Positions 27,066 through 35,092 of a stretch of DNA of 64,000 nt are shown piece after piece. Each line of letters starts with the position of its first letter. The stretch's first letter is position 1. The DNA comes from Loktanella sp. M215 (GTDB lineage Bacteria; Pseudomonadota; Alphaproteobacteria; Rhodobacterales; Rhodobacteraceae): contig NZ_WMEA01000004.1 in assembly GCF_021735925.1 (NCBI RefSeq), positions 1-64,000 of the forward strand. Reading direction: 5' to 3'. Made by a program: the position numbers and the translations under genes. The notes beneath the pieces were generated by a model. The model ran no database searches and had not been told where the DNA came from. It worked only from the letters and a program-made list of their open reading frames with translations.

Positions 27066-27649
27066 AGGCGATCTCCCGCGTGCAATGCGTTCCGGCCCTG
27101 CTGTCGCACCTCGCTGAAACCGTCAGAAATCAGCCTGTCGACGACGGTAAAAGTATGCCGAACCGTCGCCAGAAACTGCTTATCCTCTGGCGATAGCCTG
27201 GCCCCACCCCGCAATGCCGACCTGTTCATCGCGTAGGTCAGCTGATTGAGGTTACGACCCTGTGCCCGCAACTCGCGTCTCGCCTCGGTCAGATCGAGCA
27301 GTTCATCGCGACGCAGCTCCAGGAAACCCGTCGCGGAGCGCACCAGTGACCGCAAGGCGGCGGTTCGCGACGGCAATCCCGCATCCACAATGAAGACGTC
27401 CAACGCCCGCAATTCGACGTCGGACAGGCGGAATGTGATGTTGTGGGAGGCGCGATCCGGCTTGGTATGGCCGTGACCCCGATCCTTTCGCAAAGCGTAG
27501 ATCGTGGAAATGTGGACGCCAAATTTTGCCGCAACCGTCTTCGGGGCAGCGCCCTCCAGGAGCATAAGCGAGGCCGCGATCTTGTCCGTGGTCTTGAACG
27601 ATTTCGGCATATCGAAAGCCCTAAAACGAAACTGTCTTGCAAGCGACAT
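27062..27649 (-). CDS. MobC/VirD1-like relaxosome accessory protein
   Basis: 195 residues. The N-terminal part carries an HTH (AAPKTVAAKFGVHISTIYALR). The middle has a ribbon-helix-helix-like start (ITFRLSDVELRALDVFIVDA) and then the MobC-type pattern RELRAQGRNLNQLTYAMNRS. First gene of the mob operon. ATG 27649 or 27610 are both possible. The upstream inverted repeat at 27667-27723 begins only 18 bp before the gene and is a likely binding site for this protein or the relaxase. Confidence 0.75.
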   Translation of the reverse strand: MSLARQFRFRAFDMPKSFKTTDKIAASLMLLEGAAPKTVAAKFGVHISTIYALRKDRGHGHTKPDRASHNITFRLSDVELRALDVFIVDAGLPSRTAALRSLVRSATGFLELRRDELLDLTEARRELRAQGRNLNQLTYAMNRSALRGGARLSPEDKQFLATVRHTFTVVDRLISDGFSEVRQQGRNALHAGDRL

Positions 27650-27666
27650 ATCCTGCTACCTCTTCC

Positions 27667-27723
27667 CTAACATTATAGATAAATCACCACAACGAGTAGT
27701 TTGGTACATATCTATAATGTTAG
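27667..27723. other. Candidate oriT / relaxosome site: perfect 15-bp inverted repeat
   Basis: CTAACATTATAGATA at 27667-27681 is followed after 27 bp by its exact reverse complement at 27709-27723. The arms are AT-rich in a GC-rich region. The position, directly upstream of the MobC-relaxase-virD4 operon and divergent from the ParA-like gene, is where oriT or an autoregulatory operator is expected. The nick site cannot be told from sequence alone. Confidence 0.65.
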
Positions 27724-28034
27724 TCCACTTGAGCGACCCGCAGGGGCGCGACGGAGCGCCCACCGAGGTAGCGACCGAACTCCGATGGAGTGACCGCCCC
27801 GCAGGGGCGAAAATTTCCACAGAGGCCCCAGCACCGACCTCTCATTGCGAAGTCGGACCTTGCCCCACCGCCCCCCCCTGCCCCGCTCGCGTTCCTCACG
27901 GCTCCTCAGCGAGCGCAAACGACGTTTCGATCCACACCTCCCTGCGCGATCCCGATGAGCTCGATATGCCGGTGCGCCTGTGCGCCTAGAATTGCTACGA
28001 GAACCAAGTCTATTCGTGCGGCACAAGGCTTGGG

Positions 28035-28216
28035 CAGAAGGTGGCAGGCCGCAGGTTTTAGCCGGTAAGTCGCAGGCTCGACGATATAGGTGAAAAGTTT
28101 CAGGCCACGGGATTGAGGTTTGAGGTGATACGCCGCAGGTTGCATCCAATAGATCGCAGGTAATAGGCTAAAACCTAGCGGTGGCGGGTTATAGGTTTCA
28201 GGTCGCAGGCTGTAGG
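28035..28216. repeat. Array of 26 contiguous degenerate heptads (consensus YNNNAGG)
   Basis: Reading in steps of seven from 28035 gives 26 unspaced units such as TCGCAGG, TTTCAGG, CCGCAGG, ATATAGG and CTGTAGG. By my count position 1 is a pyrimidine in 24 of 26, position 5 is A in 23, position 6 is G in 20 and position 7 is G in 22. Fifteen units end exactly in AGG. The phase is kept for 182 bp without a slip, ending 62 bp before the ParA-like gene and beginning about 310 bp from the oriT-like repeat. It lies in no credible gene. It resembles arrays of protein-binding heptads rather than a microsatellite. Confidence 0.85.
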
Positions 28217-28278
28217 CAGTCGCCTAGGACTCCGGAGGCTTCAAGCCATGCATCGGCCCCAACACTCAGGACAGCAGA

Positions 28279-28980
28279 ATGAAGATCATTACTTTCGCTT
28301 CAACCAAAGGTGGCGTTGGCAAGTCCACGACAGCAGCCGTCGTCGCGGACAGCTTCTTTCGGAGTGGTCAGACCGTCCAGCTCATTGATTTCGACAATCA
28401 GGCCAGTGTCACGAACTGGGCGATCCCTGTTTGCGCACGCAACGAAGGCATCGATATCATCGCGTTTGATATACCGCACGACGCGACAGTGGCGGAGTGC
28501 TACAACACGATGCTGGACCGGCTTCAGGATGACACTGACTGGGTCATTATCGATACGAAAGGCGGTGAAGATGCCAGGCAAATGGCAGCTCTTGCGATCT
28601 GCGACCGCGTATTCTCGCCCTGCGGCCCCGAAAAAAACGAAGTGACCGGCGTCGAAAAAACATTGGCCTACTTCAAAATTGCTCTCGAAGCGACGGGCGA
28701 TCATGAGACCGACCCCAACGACCTTTTGACTGTCATTTATCAAAAGGAGGGTCAGTTCCCGAATGCCCAGATGCTTGCTTACGAAGAACTCATTCATAGT
28801 CATTACGGCGCGATCAAAGGGCTGCATCGCTCAAGCGCGATCAAATCGTTTATTGGCGACGATATGACCAGCGACGAAGCAATCGCTGCTGCAAAATCTG
28901 ACGGTCGAAGTTTTGAGGCGATCAAGAAAATACAGAAGGCTGCAGACGAACTGGCAGCGCTTATCACGGGAGAATTTTGA
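28279..28980 (+). CDS. ParA/VirC1-like ATPase
   Basis: 233-residue Walker-type ATPase with the deviant Walker A KGGVGKSTT (residues 10-18), Walker A' IDFDNQASVT and Walker B VIIDTKGGED. The DTKGG and following layout resemble Agrobacterium VirC1, a ParA relative that recruits relaxosomes to the T4SS, more than RepA of repABC. It is divergent from the mob operon and placed immediately after the heptad array. A role in plasmid positioning, relaxosome recruitment or both is inferred. Its stop overlaps the next gene's ATG. Confidence 0.85.
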   Translation: MKIITFASTKGGVGKSTTAAVVADSFFRSGQTVQLIDFDNQASVTNWAIPVCARNEGIDIIAFDIPHDATVAECYNTMLDRLQDDTDWVIIDTKGGEDARQMAALAICDRVFSPCGPEKNEVTGVEKTLAYFKIALEATGDHETDPNDLLTVIYQKEGQFPNAQMLAYEELIHSHYGAIKGLHRSSAIKSFIGDDMTSDEAIAAAKSDGRSFEAIKKIQKAADELAALITGEF

Positions 28981-29465
28981 TGGCCGTTGAACGCAAGCCC
29001 CGCCAAAAGATGCCTGTTCCGGGGCTCACTGACCGCGACCGGGCTTCCATTGCCACGACAGCGAAGGCTAACGGCCTCGGTCAAACCGAAGCTGACACGT
29101 CACAATCAGAGCCGACGCCGGCACTAAGCAAAGCGCCTCCGGCTCACACAAAGTCCGATCACGCGTCAAAGGCAGCACCTGCGGAACGACAGTCTTCGGA
29201 AGAAACAATGAACTTCGCTCCAACACCCACTGCGCAGACCCCGGCTCGCAAGCCTGAGCCAGCCGCGGTTGCCGCAGACCTCAAGCAACTGCGGGTGACC
29301 GTGGCTCATTCGAGCGACCTCGCGCTCGCCATACGCGAAAAATTATTAAGTCTGAGCCCCGATGCTCAAAAGTTCGCAAGCCCCGGGATTTTGCTGCGTG
29401 AATTCCTGCGTGACCATGACGAAGAACTGGCGGAAATCTTTCGCAAGACCAACGAACTTCAATAG
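28980..29465 (+). CDS. Putative DNA-binding partner of the ParA/VirC1-like protein
   Basis: 161 residues, translationally coupled (TGATG) to the ATPase gene. The N-terminal ~95 residues are basic and Pro/Ala/Ser-rich, probably disordered, and could stimulate the ATPase. The C-terminal ~60 residues (LKQLRVTVAHSSDLALAIRE to FRKTNELQ) could form a ribbon-helix-helix: a short beta-like LRVTV followed by two helices. This recalls VirC2 and small centromere-binding proteins. No database family is recognised, so the role is an inference from layout. Confidence 0.6.
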   Translation: MAVERKPRQKMPVPGLTDRDRASIATTAKANGLGQTEADTSQSEPTPALSKAPPAHTKSDHASKAAPAERQSSEETMNFAPTPTAQTPARKPEPAAVAADLKQLRVTVAHSSDLALAIREKLLSLSPDAQKFASPGILLREFLRDHDEELAEIFRKTNELQ

Positions 29466-29770
29466 ACCGAGTCGTTTCATGGTCGTCCGACAGGTATGGT
29501 TTTCGGCTGGGCGACAGCGGCAGCGACAGCGGCAGCGGCTGCAATTACCCATTCTTTTGGTGTGCGCAATCCAGAGGCTTTGCTCCTAAGCCACGCGGAT
29601 ATCGCCCCAAGCTGCCAGATCAATCCTGGTCCGGCTTCTCCGCGACTACCGCCCCCCTTTCGGTCACTTCCGGCACTAGAGGCGTATACCGTGCGAGGAC
29701 TGCGGAGGAGGTATGAAAGGTTCACGCACGCGTCTGGATCGAAATCGATCTGGACGCGCTGCTGATCTAG
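29466..29770. other. Non-coding stretch with short hexamer-type repeat
   Basis: Contains GACAGCGGCAGC twice in tandem (29513-29524, 29525-29536) followed by GGC. No gene is convincing. The minus-strand frame crossing 29477-30124 is an antisense shadow of the remnant described next. Confidence 0.4.
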
Positions 29771-29968
29771 CTGCCGCCGTTCTACGAAGGCACCGTGAGC
29801 CCGCGGGCCACATCCGGCGGAACATCGGACGCGGATATCATCCCTCTGGTGTTCGGCAACAAAAATTTGAAGATCTATCACGTGGAGGGCTGCCCGGGCC
29901 AGGCCGCGACATCCGCAAGGAACCGGGTCCTTTTCAAGACCGAGAACGACGCATTGAGCGCGGGCTAG
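29771..29968 (+). pseudogene. Remnant of a small Cys/His module gene
   Basis: The frame reads LPPFYEGTVSPRATSGGT, then VFGNKNLKIYHVEGCPGQAA and NRVLFKTENDALSAG before TAG. The pattern GN.N.KIYH..GC and NRV.F.....A..AGYR is, from memory, a common small C-terminal module of secreted nucleases and similar proteins, where AGYR would follow. Here TAG replaces the Tyr codon and another in-frame TAG lies at 29768, so this is read as a decayed gene end. The 272 bp after it, up to repC, hold nothing recognisable. Confidence 0.4.
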
Positions 29969-30240
29969 GGCCGGCGTCCAAAATGACTGAAGACCGTTCT
30001 TGTGCTCAAGGTCGTCACGCTGGATGACTTGAAAAGCACCTAAACCGCAGAGAATGAGCGTGCGGCGGCACGGCTTGTCGGAGAAGGTGGAGTCTAAACG
30101 GCGACGACAACTGAGGATTTGCATGCTTCACGGCCAGCCTTCAGATGAGCGTCGGGGCACTGAATATGGCGACGCGATCGCCGCTATAGCGCCGGCCATA
30201 TTTTGATGGGTGACATGGCGTTAAGGCTGGGGTGGCACCC

Positions 30241-31425
30241 TCATTGCACTGCCGATCGCTCTTCTGCCTTACGCTCACCCCGCGGTATCACGCGCCCTGA
30301 GGCGATGGGCTGACCAGAGGCATAGCTTCTCAGCATGGATGTGAGGTATCCCTCGGGCTTAACGATATCGGCCGTCCTGCTCGCCAGGTAATCGACCACC
30401 AGGATTGTGCTGTCCCAGCCCAGTATACTTATGGCCTTGAGCATGGCGGTCTGTCCCAGTCCGATAAAAGATGAAAATTGAATTAGCACCGCTGACAAAT
30501 CTCGTTCGGTGGATGGGGGGTCTGGATAGAACTCCCGCAAGGTTACGGCCTGCGCCCAAGCCAAGTGTATTTTACGAAGATCGAAAGATGTGCTTTCTTT
30601 TTTTAGATCTTTGGGTTTCGACTCTATGTGCCGGACAATCTGTCCGGCATCCGGGGTATATATGTCCTGCGCGATAGCCTTATCCGTCGGCTCAACCAGC
30701 CGGGCAGGGCAGGGGGCAATGACATCTCTCACGGCAGCGTTCTCCGGGAGATGCATGTCTGCTTCAGCCGTAATTTGGGCGATGTCGACGGCGAGTGCGT
30801 CAAGATCTTCCTGCGTCGTGCCGGTGCGACGCAGGGCATTGCGGACGGACGTGCGCAACGCATCAGCCCAGTCGGGAAGGAAACGACCCGACGATGCGAG
30901 TTGGCGCAAGGCCTCTTGGAGACGGGCGCTGAGCGCATTCTTGCGCTGGCGCAGGGCGAGGTTTTCCGCAGTCACCGTTTCCTGCAGGACCAATAACCGC
31001 GGATATAGTTCGAAGATCGGAGCCAGGTCGATTCCGTAGGCCTGCACGATTTGACCCGTGCGGTCTCGTTCAGGAAACCGCCGCCCATTTGCACTCAGGT
31101 GGCGTCGGATCAGACCGACCTCCTCCAGTCGCGCCTCACCTCGGCGAAACCGTCGCGCATCCATGCCGCAGGCTCTCTGCAGAATTTCGGTCACGTTCAT
31201 GAACGAGACATTCATTCCCGATGCGATCAGTGGGCCCTGAGGCAAGACAGTAAGATGGGCGCGAAGGACCATGACATCGCGATCAGTGAGACCAATTTCA
31301 CGGCGCATGGCCGTGACAAGTGTCAGCAGCTCCCATCGATCCAATGACTGGACAGGTTTGCTGTGTGTCGGGCAAGCGTCATCAGCCTCCCGGCACGGTG
31401 ATACCGCGGACATAAGTTTGTTCAT
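30241..31425 (-). CDS. repC: RepC replication initiator of a repABC plasmid
   Basis: 394 residues. The N-terminal RepC domain is very typical: LDRWELLTLVTAMRREIGLT, RDVMVLRAHLTVLPQGPL and GMDARRFRRGEARLEEVGLI. A second conserved region near the C-terminus includes IGLGQTAMLKAISILGWDST and PEGYLTSMLR. RepC binds the origin, which in repABC plasmids lies within repC itself. It is preceded by the antisense RNA gene, the usual arrangement for copy control. Confidence 0.95.
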   Translation of the reverse strand: MNKLMSAVSPCREADDACPTHSKPVQSLDRWELLTLVTAMRREIGLTDRDVMVLRAHLTVLPQGPLIASGMNVSFMNVTEILQRACGMDARRFRRGEARLEEVGLIRRHLSANGRRFPERDRTGQIVQAYGIDLAPIFELYPRLLVLQETVTAENLALRQRKNALSARLQEALRQLASSGRFLPDWADALRTSVRNALRRTGTTQEDLDALAVDIAQITAEADMHLPENAAVRDVIAPCPARLVEPTDKAIAQDIYTPDAGQIVRHIESKPKDLKKESTSFDLRKIHLAWAQAVTLREFYPDPPSTERDLSAVLIQFSSFIGLGQTAMLKAISILGWDSTILVVDYLASRTADIVKPEGYLTSMLRSYASGQPIASGRVIPRGERKAEERSAVQ

Positions 31426-31469
31426 ATGTTTTCAGAAGGCAGAATTTACCCGTTCACCGAAAACCGGTG

Positions 31470-31556
31470 TTGAAAACGATTCGGATAAGCGCTAAGCAGT
31501 CTGTGCAAAGAGAACTACGAAGCCCTTCCGAAGAGTGATCTTCGGGGGGGTTTTTT
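31470..31556 (+). ncRNA. Counter-transcribed RNA (incA-type) between repB and repC
   Basis: On the strand opposite to repABC. A promoter TTGAAA (31470-31475), 17 bp, TAAGCA (31493-31498) predicts a start near 31505. A strong terminator CCGAAGA-GTGA-TCTTCGG (31528-31545) is followed by G5 and T6 (31551-31556). The resulting ~50-nt RNA overlaps the repC leader, as in alphaproteobacterial repABC systems where it represses repC. Promoter hexamers are a best guess. The terminator is clear. Confidence 0.75.
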
Positions 31557-31597
31557 ATGCCTTGGTCTGCTCCTGTTGCTGCTGTTGCTCGATGGTC

Positions 31598-31619
31598 TCG
31601 ATTTACCGCGGTAAATCGA
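31598..31619. promoter_or_regulatory. parS-like palindrome in the repB-repC gap
   Basis: Perfect 22-bp palindrome whose central 16 bp are ATTTACCGCGGTAAAT, extended by TCG and CGA. It fits the inner part of the alphaproteobacterial repABC parS pattern (TTNNCNGCNGNNAA). It lies 32 bp after repB and is the probable RepB-binding centromere. I found only this one copy by eye. Confidence 0.75.
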
Positions 31620-31650
31620 AATGTGTATTATTTATCAGTGTCTTAGGAAA

Positions 31651-32613
31651 TCATCCTCGGACGTTTTTCTGAAATTCTGAGAGAATGGTTTCGATTTCCT
31701 GTTCGATCCTGACGAGAATTTCTTGCGGCATGTCCTTGCGCGTCTTGATCACGAGTTGCCGAGACTTCCGCACGGTCGACACGCCGCCGGAAAGGAATTC
31801 CCGATGAATCCCGGTCTTTGGCGTAGGTGATTGTTTCGCCGTCTTGCGTGCTGCTTGCACCGCCATCACGAAGGTCTCGAAGCGTGTGGAGCTGTCCGCG
31901 ATATCACGGTCTACGAGCTTCACGGCGCGTTCCGGGCTGAGGTCGTTCTGGTCCATCAGCTTGACCAACGCATCCCATTTTCGCCGTCCGATACCGCGGG
32001 CAGGACCGATTGCAGTGACCAGGTCTTCGCCGACTGATCGGTAAGTGCCGACCATGAAATTGATCAGCGTGCGCGAGATGTTGAGGAACTCGGCCACGTC
32101 CTTCTGATCGAAACCGACATCCAGAGCCTGTGCGGCGGCCCGGGCGCGTTCAATATAGCTCGTCTCGAGGCGGGCCGTGTTCTCGATGCCCTGCGCAATG
32201 AAGGCTTCCCGATCGTCCATCCGGGCGACAAAGGCCTTGATCTGGTGTTTGCCGAGCTGGCGATGCGCCGCAAGCCGGCGCCTGCCGACGACGATCTCGA
32301 AGGGCTTGTCACCTCCGGAAAAAATGCGCACCAGGATCGGAATCTGCTGCCCGTTCTCGCGGATACTTTCCACCAGGGCATCGAGGTCCTCATTGACGTC
32401 GATGCGATCCATGACCGCGCTCTCCCGTATCTGGTCGACCGGAATTTCCTGGTAGGTGCGGTCCGCCCCTCCTTGTGTGGCGGCGCTGATGTATTTCGGA
32501 CTTGCCGCGCCACCCTTGACGAGGGGTTTGCGCCGGGGAGTCAGTGGCTGTGCCTCCGTCGTCGCGTTCGGATCGTCCGTCGGTCCGTGCTCAAAAACGT
32601 TGCGCGCCATCAT
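31651..32613 (-). CDS. repB: RepB, ParB-like centromere-binding protein
   Basis: 320 residues. ParB N-terminal motif VVGRRRLAAHRQLG, followed by the region ENTARLETSYIERARAAAQA and an HTH (FDQKDVAEFLNISRTLINFM). The start ATG at 32613 overlaps the repA stop (ATGA) and follows AGAGGTGGC. It partners with RepA and probably binds the palindrome at 31598-31619. Confidence 0.94.
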   Translation of the reverse strand: MMARNVFEHGPTDDPNATTEAQPLTPRRKPLVKGGAASPKYISAATQGGADRTYQEIPVDQIRESAVMDRIDVNEDLDALVESIRENGQQIPILVRIFSGGDKPFEIVVGRRRLAAHRQLGKHQIKAFVARMDDREAFIAQGIENTARLETSYIERARAAAQALDVGFDQKDVAEFLNISRTLINFMVGTYRSVGEDLVTAIGPARGIGRRKWDALVKLMDQNDLSPERAVKLVDRDIADSSTRFETFVMAVQAARKTAKQSPTPKTGIHREFLSGGVSTVRKSRQLVIKTRKDMPQEILVRIEQEIETILSEFQKNVRG

Positions 32614-33827
32614 GCCACCTCTGCGCTGGCATGGATCCGACCGCGGCTTCGCATGATCTCTTCCTCGATCTCGACCGCAATTCCGTGAAGACTTTCCAGG
32701 ACACGGTCGTAGGTCTTGCGGGTGAAGGTCGACGGATCGACCTCGAGTAGCGGATTCATCGTGTTGCCGGCGTCTGCGATCGCTGTCGAGGCGAGAAAGT
32801 CCGTCTTCAGCATCGCTGGTCCCAGCGTGTTGCGCAGGAAGGAACTCAGTTGCAGCTGCGCAGGGTCATGCGCTGAATATCGCGTGAGCAAGATCCGGAT
32901 GAAGTGGAACCGCTTATTGGGATCCACGCCCTCGATGCTCGCCAGCGTGCTCGAGGCCAGCTCGAGGAACTTAACGAGGCTGACGACGTCGAGCATGCCG
33001 GCCGAGAGGGGGACCAGCATCGCATTGGAGGCGTAGAGAGCCGCGATGACACAGAAGGACATGTGAGGCGGCGTGTCGAACAGGATGACATCGTAGGTGT
33101 CCTCAACCAGGCTCAGCGCGTCCGAGATGCGGGTATAGAAGGGGACGCCGCGGGCTGCCGCCGATGCAGTCTCATACTCGAACTCCGTGAGCGCGATCGA
33201 TCCCGGGATGATGTCGATGTTGGGGAAATACGTGGGCTGGATCGCATCGGCTATTCCGATGCGGGTGCTGTCTTGTCCTTCTTCATCGTAGCGCAGGACG
33301 TCGTAGATTGACGGCAAATCATCGAGGTCGGCCTGAATGTCGAAAAGATCCGAACAGCTTGCCTGCGGGTCCAGATCGACCATGAGGACCTTGAAGCCCC
33401 TGAGAGCCAGAAACTGTCCGAGATTGACGGCCGCAGTCGTCTTGGAAACGCCGCCTTTCAAGTTATATATCAATAACTTAGTGGTAACCTCTCCGTCGAT
33501 CTTGCCCGGGAACATGTCCACGGAAATCTTGCCGGCCACGTAAAGCTTGTTCTGAATATCGATGATTTCGTCTAGGCTGAATGTGCGGCGGTTGCCGGGC
33601 TCCATGATGCCTTCAGGCAGATCGGGCACGTTCTTAAGGTGATGCCGCAGCGTATTGTAGTTCATGCGGAAGGTGATGTCGGCCATCTCGCGGATGGTGA
33701 ATCTCCGCAGGCCGCCGTCTGATTTACGGGAATTTGGAGCGTGCAGCCGTGCAGACTGCTGTCTCAATGCCTGATCGAGTGCTACACTGAAGGCATCCAG
33801 GGCCTCCGAACCCACTATCTGCGTCAT
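32610..33827 (-). CDS. repA: RepA, ParA-like partition ATPase of repABC
   Basis: 405 residues. The N-terminal DNA-binding extension (RRFTIREMADITFRMNYNTL) is followed by the ATPase: KGGVSKTTAAVNLGQF (Walker A), MVDLDPQASCSDLF (A') and VILFDTPPHMSF (B). It autoregulates repABC and segregates the plasmid with RepB. First gene of the operon. The promoter should lie in the AT-rich 33840-34010 stretch. Confidence 0.95.
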   Translation of the reverse strand: MTQIVGSEALDAFSVALDQALRQQSARLHAPNSRKSDGGLRRFTIREMADITFRMNYNTLRHHLKNVPDLPEGIMEPGNRRTFSLDEIIDIQNKLYVAGKISVDMFPGKIDGEVTTKLLIYNLKGGVSKTTAAVNLGQFLALRGFKVLMVDLDPQASCSDLFDIQADLDDLPSIYDVLRYDEEGQDSTRIGIADAIQPTYFPNIDIIPGSIALTEFEYETASAAARGVPFYTRISDALSLVEDTYDVILFDTPPHMSFCVIAALYASNAMLVPLSAGMLDVVSLVKFLELASSTLASIEGVDPNKRFHFIRILLTRYSAHDPAQLQLSSFLRNTLGPAMLKTDFLASTAIADAGNTMNPLLEVDPSTFTRKTYDRVLESLHGIAVEIEEEIMRSRGRIHASAEVA

Positions 33828-35034
33828 CCTGCCACCTGCGCGTTATTATGTTTTTTTCAGCCTTACATCAGTAAATGCCAATAATCTACAGAAAGCTGAC
33901 GGGTTCATGCAAGGTGCGTGAGGAGCCACTGCGTTGATGAGTGCGCATACCCTTATTTTTGCTATGATAAACAATAATTTGTCAGAAAACGTGGGCATGA
34001 TCGTGGCATCAAAAATAATTATCCACCGCCCACCGATATGCTGACCCGTCCCGTAAATCCATCATGCGATATCGGACCTCGGTCTCTCACGCCTATTTCA
34101 CGTGCCCGTGATTCCCGGAAGATAGGAGGGCTTTGGCGGAAGACGGAGGCGTCGATCCCCATGCGCTCTCGGGCACGCACCCGCTTTTGACGGGGCTGCA
34201 GGGACGCCCGCAGTCCTCTTCCGCGTTGGTTGGACGCAGTCGATGAAACGAGGGCCGTAGCATTCCTGGTTATGTCCGCGAGGGACACAGGTGTGCCGGG
34301 CCCTGTCGCGGACAGCGGAGGTGTCGATCCCCAGCGCCGAAGCGCCCAGCCCGTTTCCAACGGGTGCCAGGCACACGCCTGGATTACTGTCCATCTCGGT
34401 TCTCGATGACCAGCAAACAGCGGGATGAGATATCCCTCGGTTCGCTGCCCATCCTGTGCCGCTGCAACGGCCGAAATTCAGTAAAAAAAGACCTGCAATG
34501 CAGGGCTGTAACGGGACAGGTCATTCAGGTCGTAAGGCGAAATCCAGATTTACAATAGGAATCCTGAATCGCCTCAGGCCGTCGCAATGTATTTCTCAGG
34601 CGGCCTGACTGGTCCATGTCAGACAAGATTTGCAAAGCGCGTTCGCGATTGTGACGAGCTTGCGAGCAGCTGCTATGATCACAACCTTATTGGAACTGAT
34701 GATTCCGAAACGAAATCGTTGGCCATTGAAACGCAGAGTACCTCGCCTGAGGTTCAAATGCGGCAGACGCCGCTCATGTGAACTCAATCAGCCCCGCAGT
34801 GTTGCTATGCCCTTCACTTTGTTGAGACTGTTCATGACGGACCATGACGAACCCCTTGCAATGCTGTCTCCTTGTAATATCGCGTTGAAGTGATCCAACT
34901 TGGCCTGACGCCGGGCCGAAGTTCCTGGCCGTCAGGCTGTCTTTTTTCAGCGGGGAACCCGCTAGAAAAAAGGCGGGGCAGGGGGGCGAGCGCAGCTCGT
35001 CGCCCTGTCGCGTCACCTCTTGCAACGCAGGCAA
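33828..35034. other. repA upstream region and long stretch without a convincing gene
   Basis: 33840-34010 is AT-rich and should hold the repA promoter. Beyond it only low-quality frames occur. Two partial direct repeats of GAGGYGTCGATCCCCA are at about 34146-34161 and 34319-34334. Nothing recognisable fills 34395-35034, and remnants of older insertions are possible. The segment ends at the terminator of the ardC gene. Confidence 0.45.
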
Positions 35035-35064
35035 CAAAAAACCCCGACTATTTAGGCCGGGGTT
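35035..35064 (-). terminator. Rho-independent terminator of ardC
   Basis: Read on the minus strand: CCCCGG, then an AT-rich loop, then CGGGG followed by a T-run (35035-35064). It lies 28 bp past the ardC stop. Confidence 0.8.
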
Positions 35065-35092
35065 CAAGATGGTGCAGACTGTCAGGATAAGG

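Noticed and set aside
28035..28216. CRISPR array
   Set aside because: Units are 7 bp, contiguous and degenerate. There are no ~30-bp repeats with spacers and no cas genes.
29477..30124. 215-codon minus-strand frame between the ParA-like pair and repC
   Set aside because: It is antisense to a recognisable protein remnant, has low-complexity Ala repeats and no domain, so it is treated as a shadow.
34019..34394. Minus-strand frames upstream of repA
   Set aside because: Two overlapping frames, Arg/Gly/Pro-rich, no ribosome-binding site or domain. Only short direct repeats were noted.
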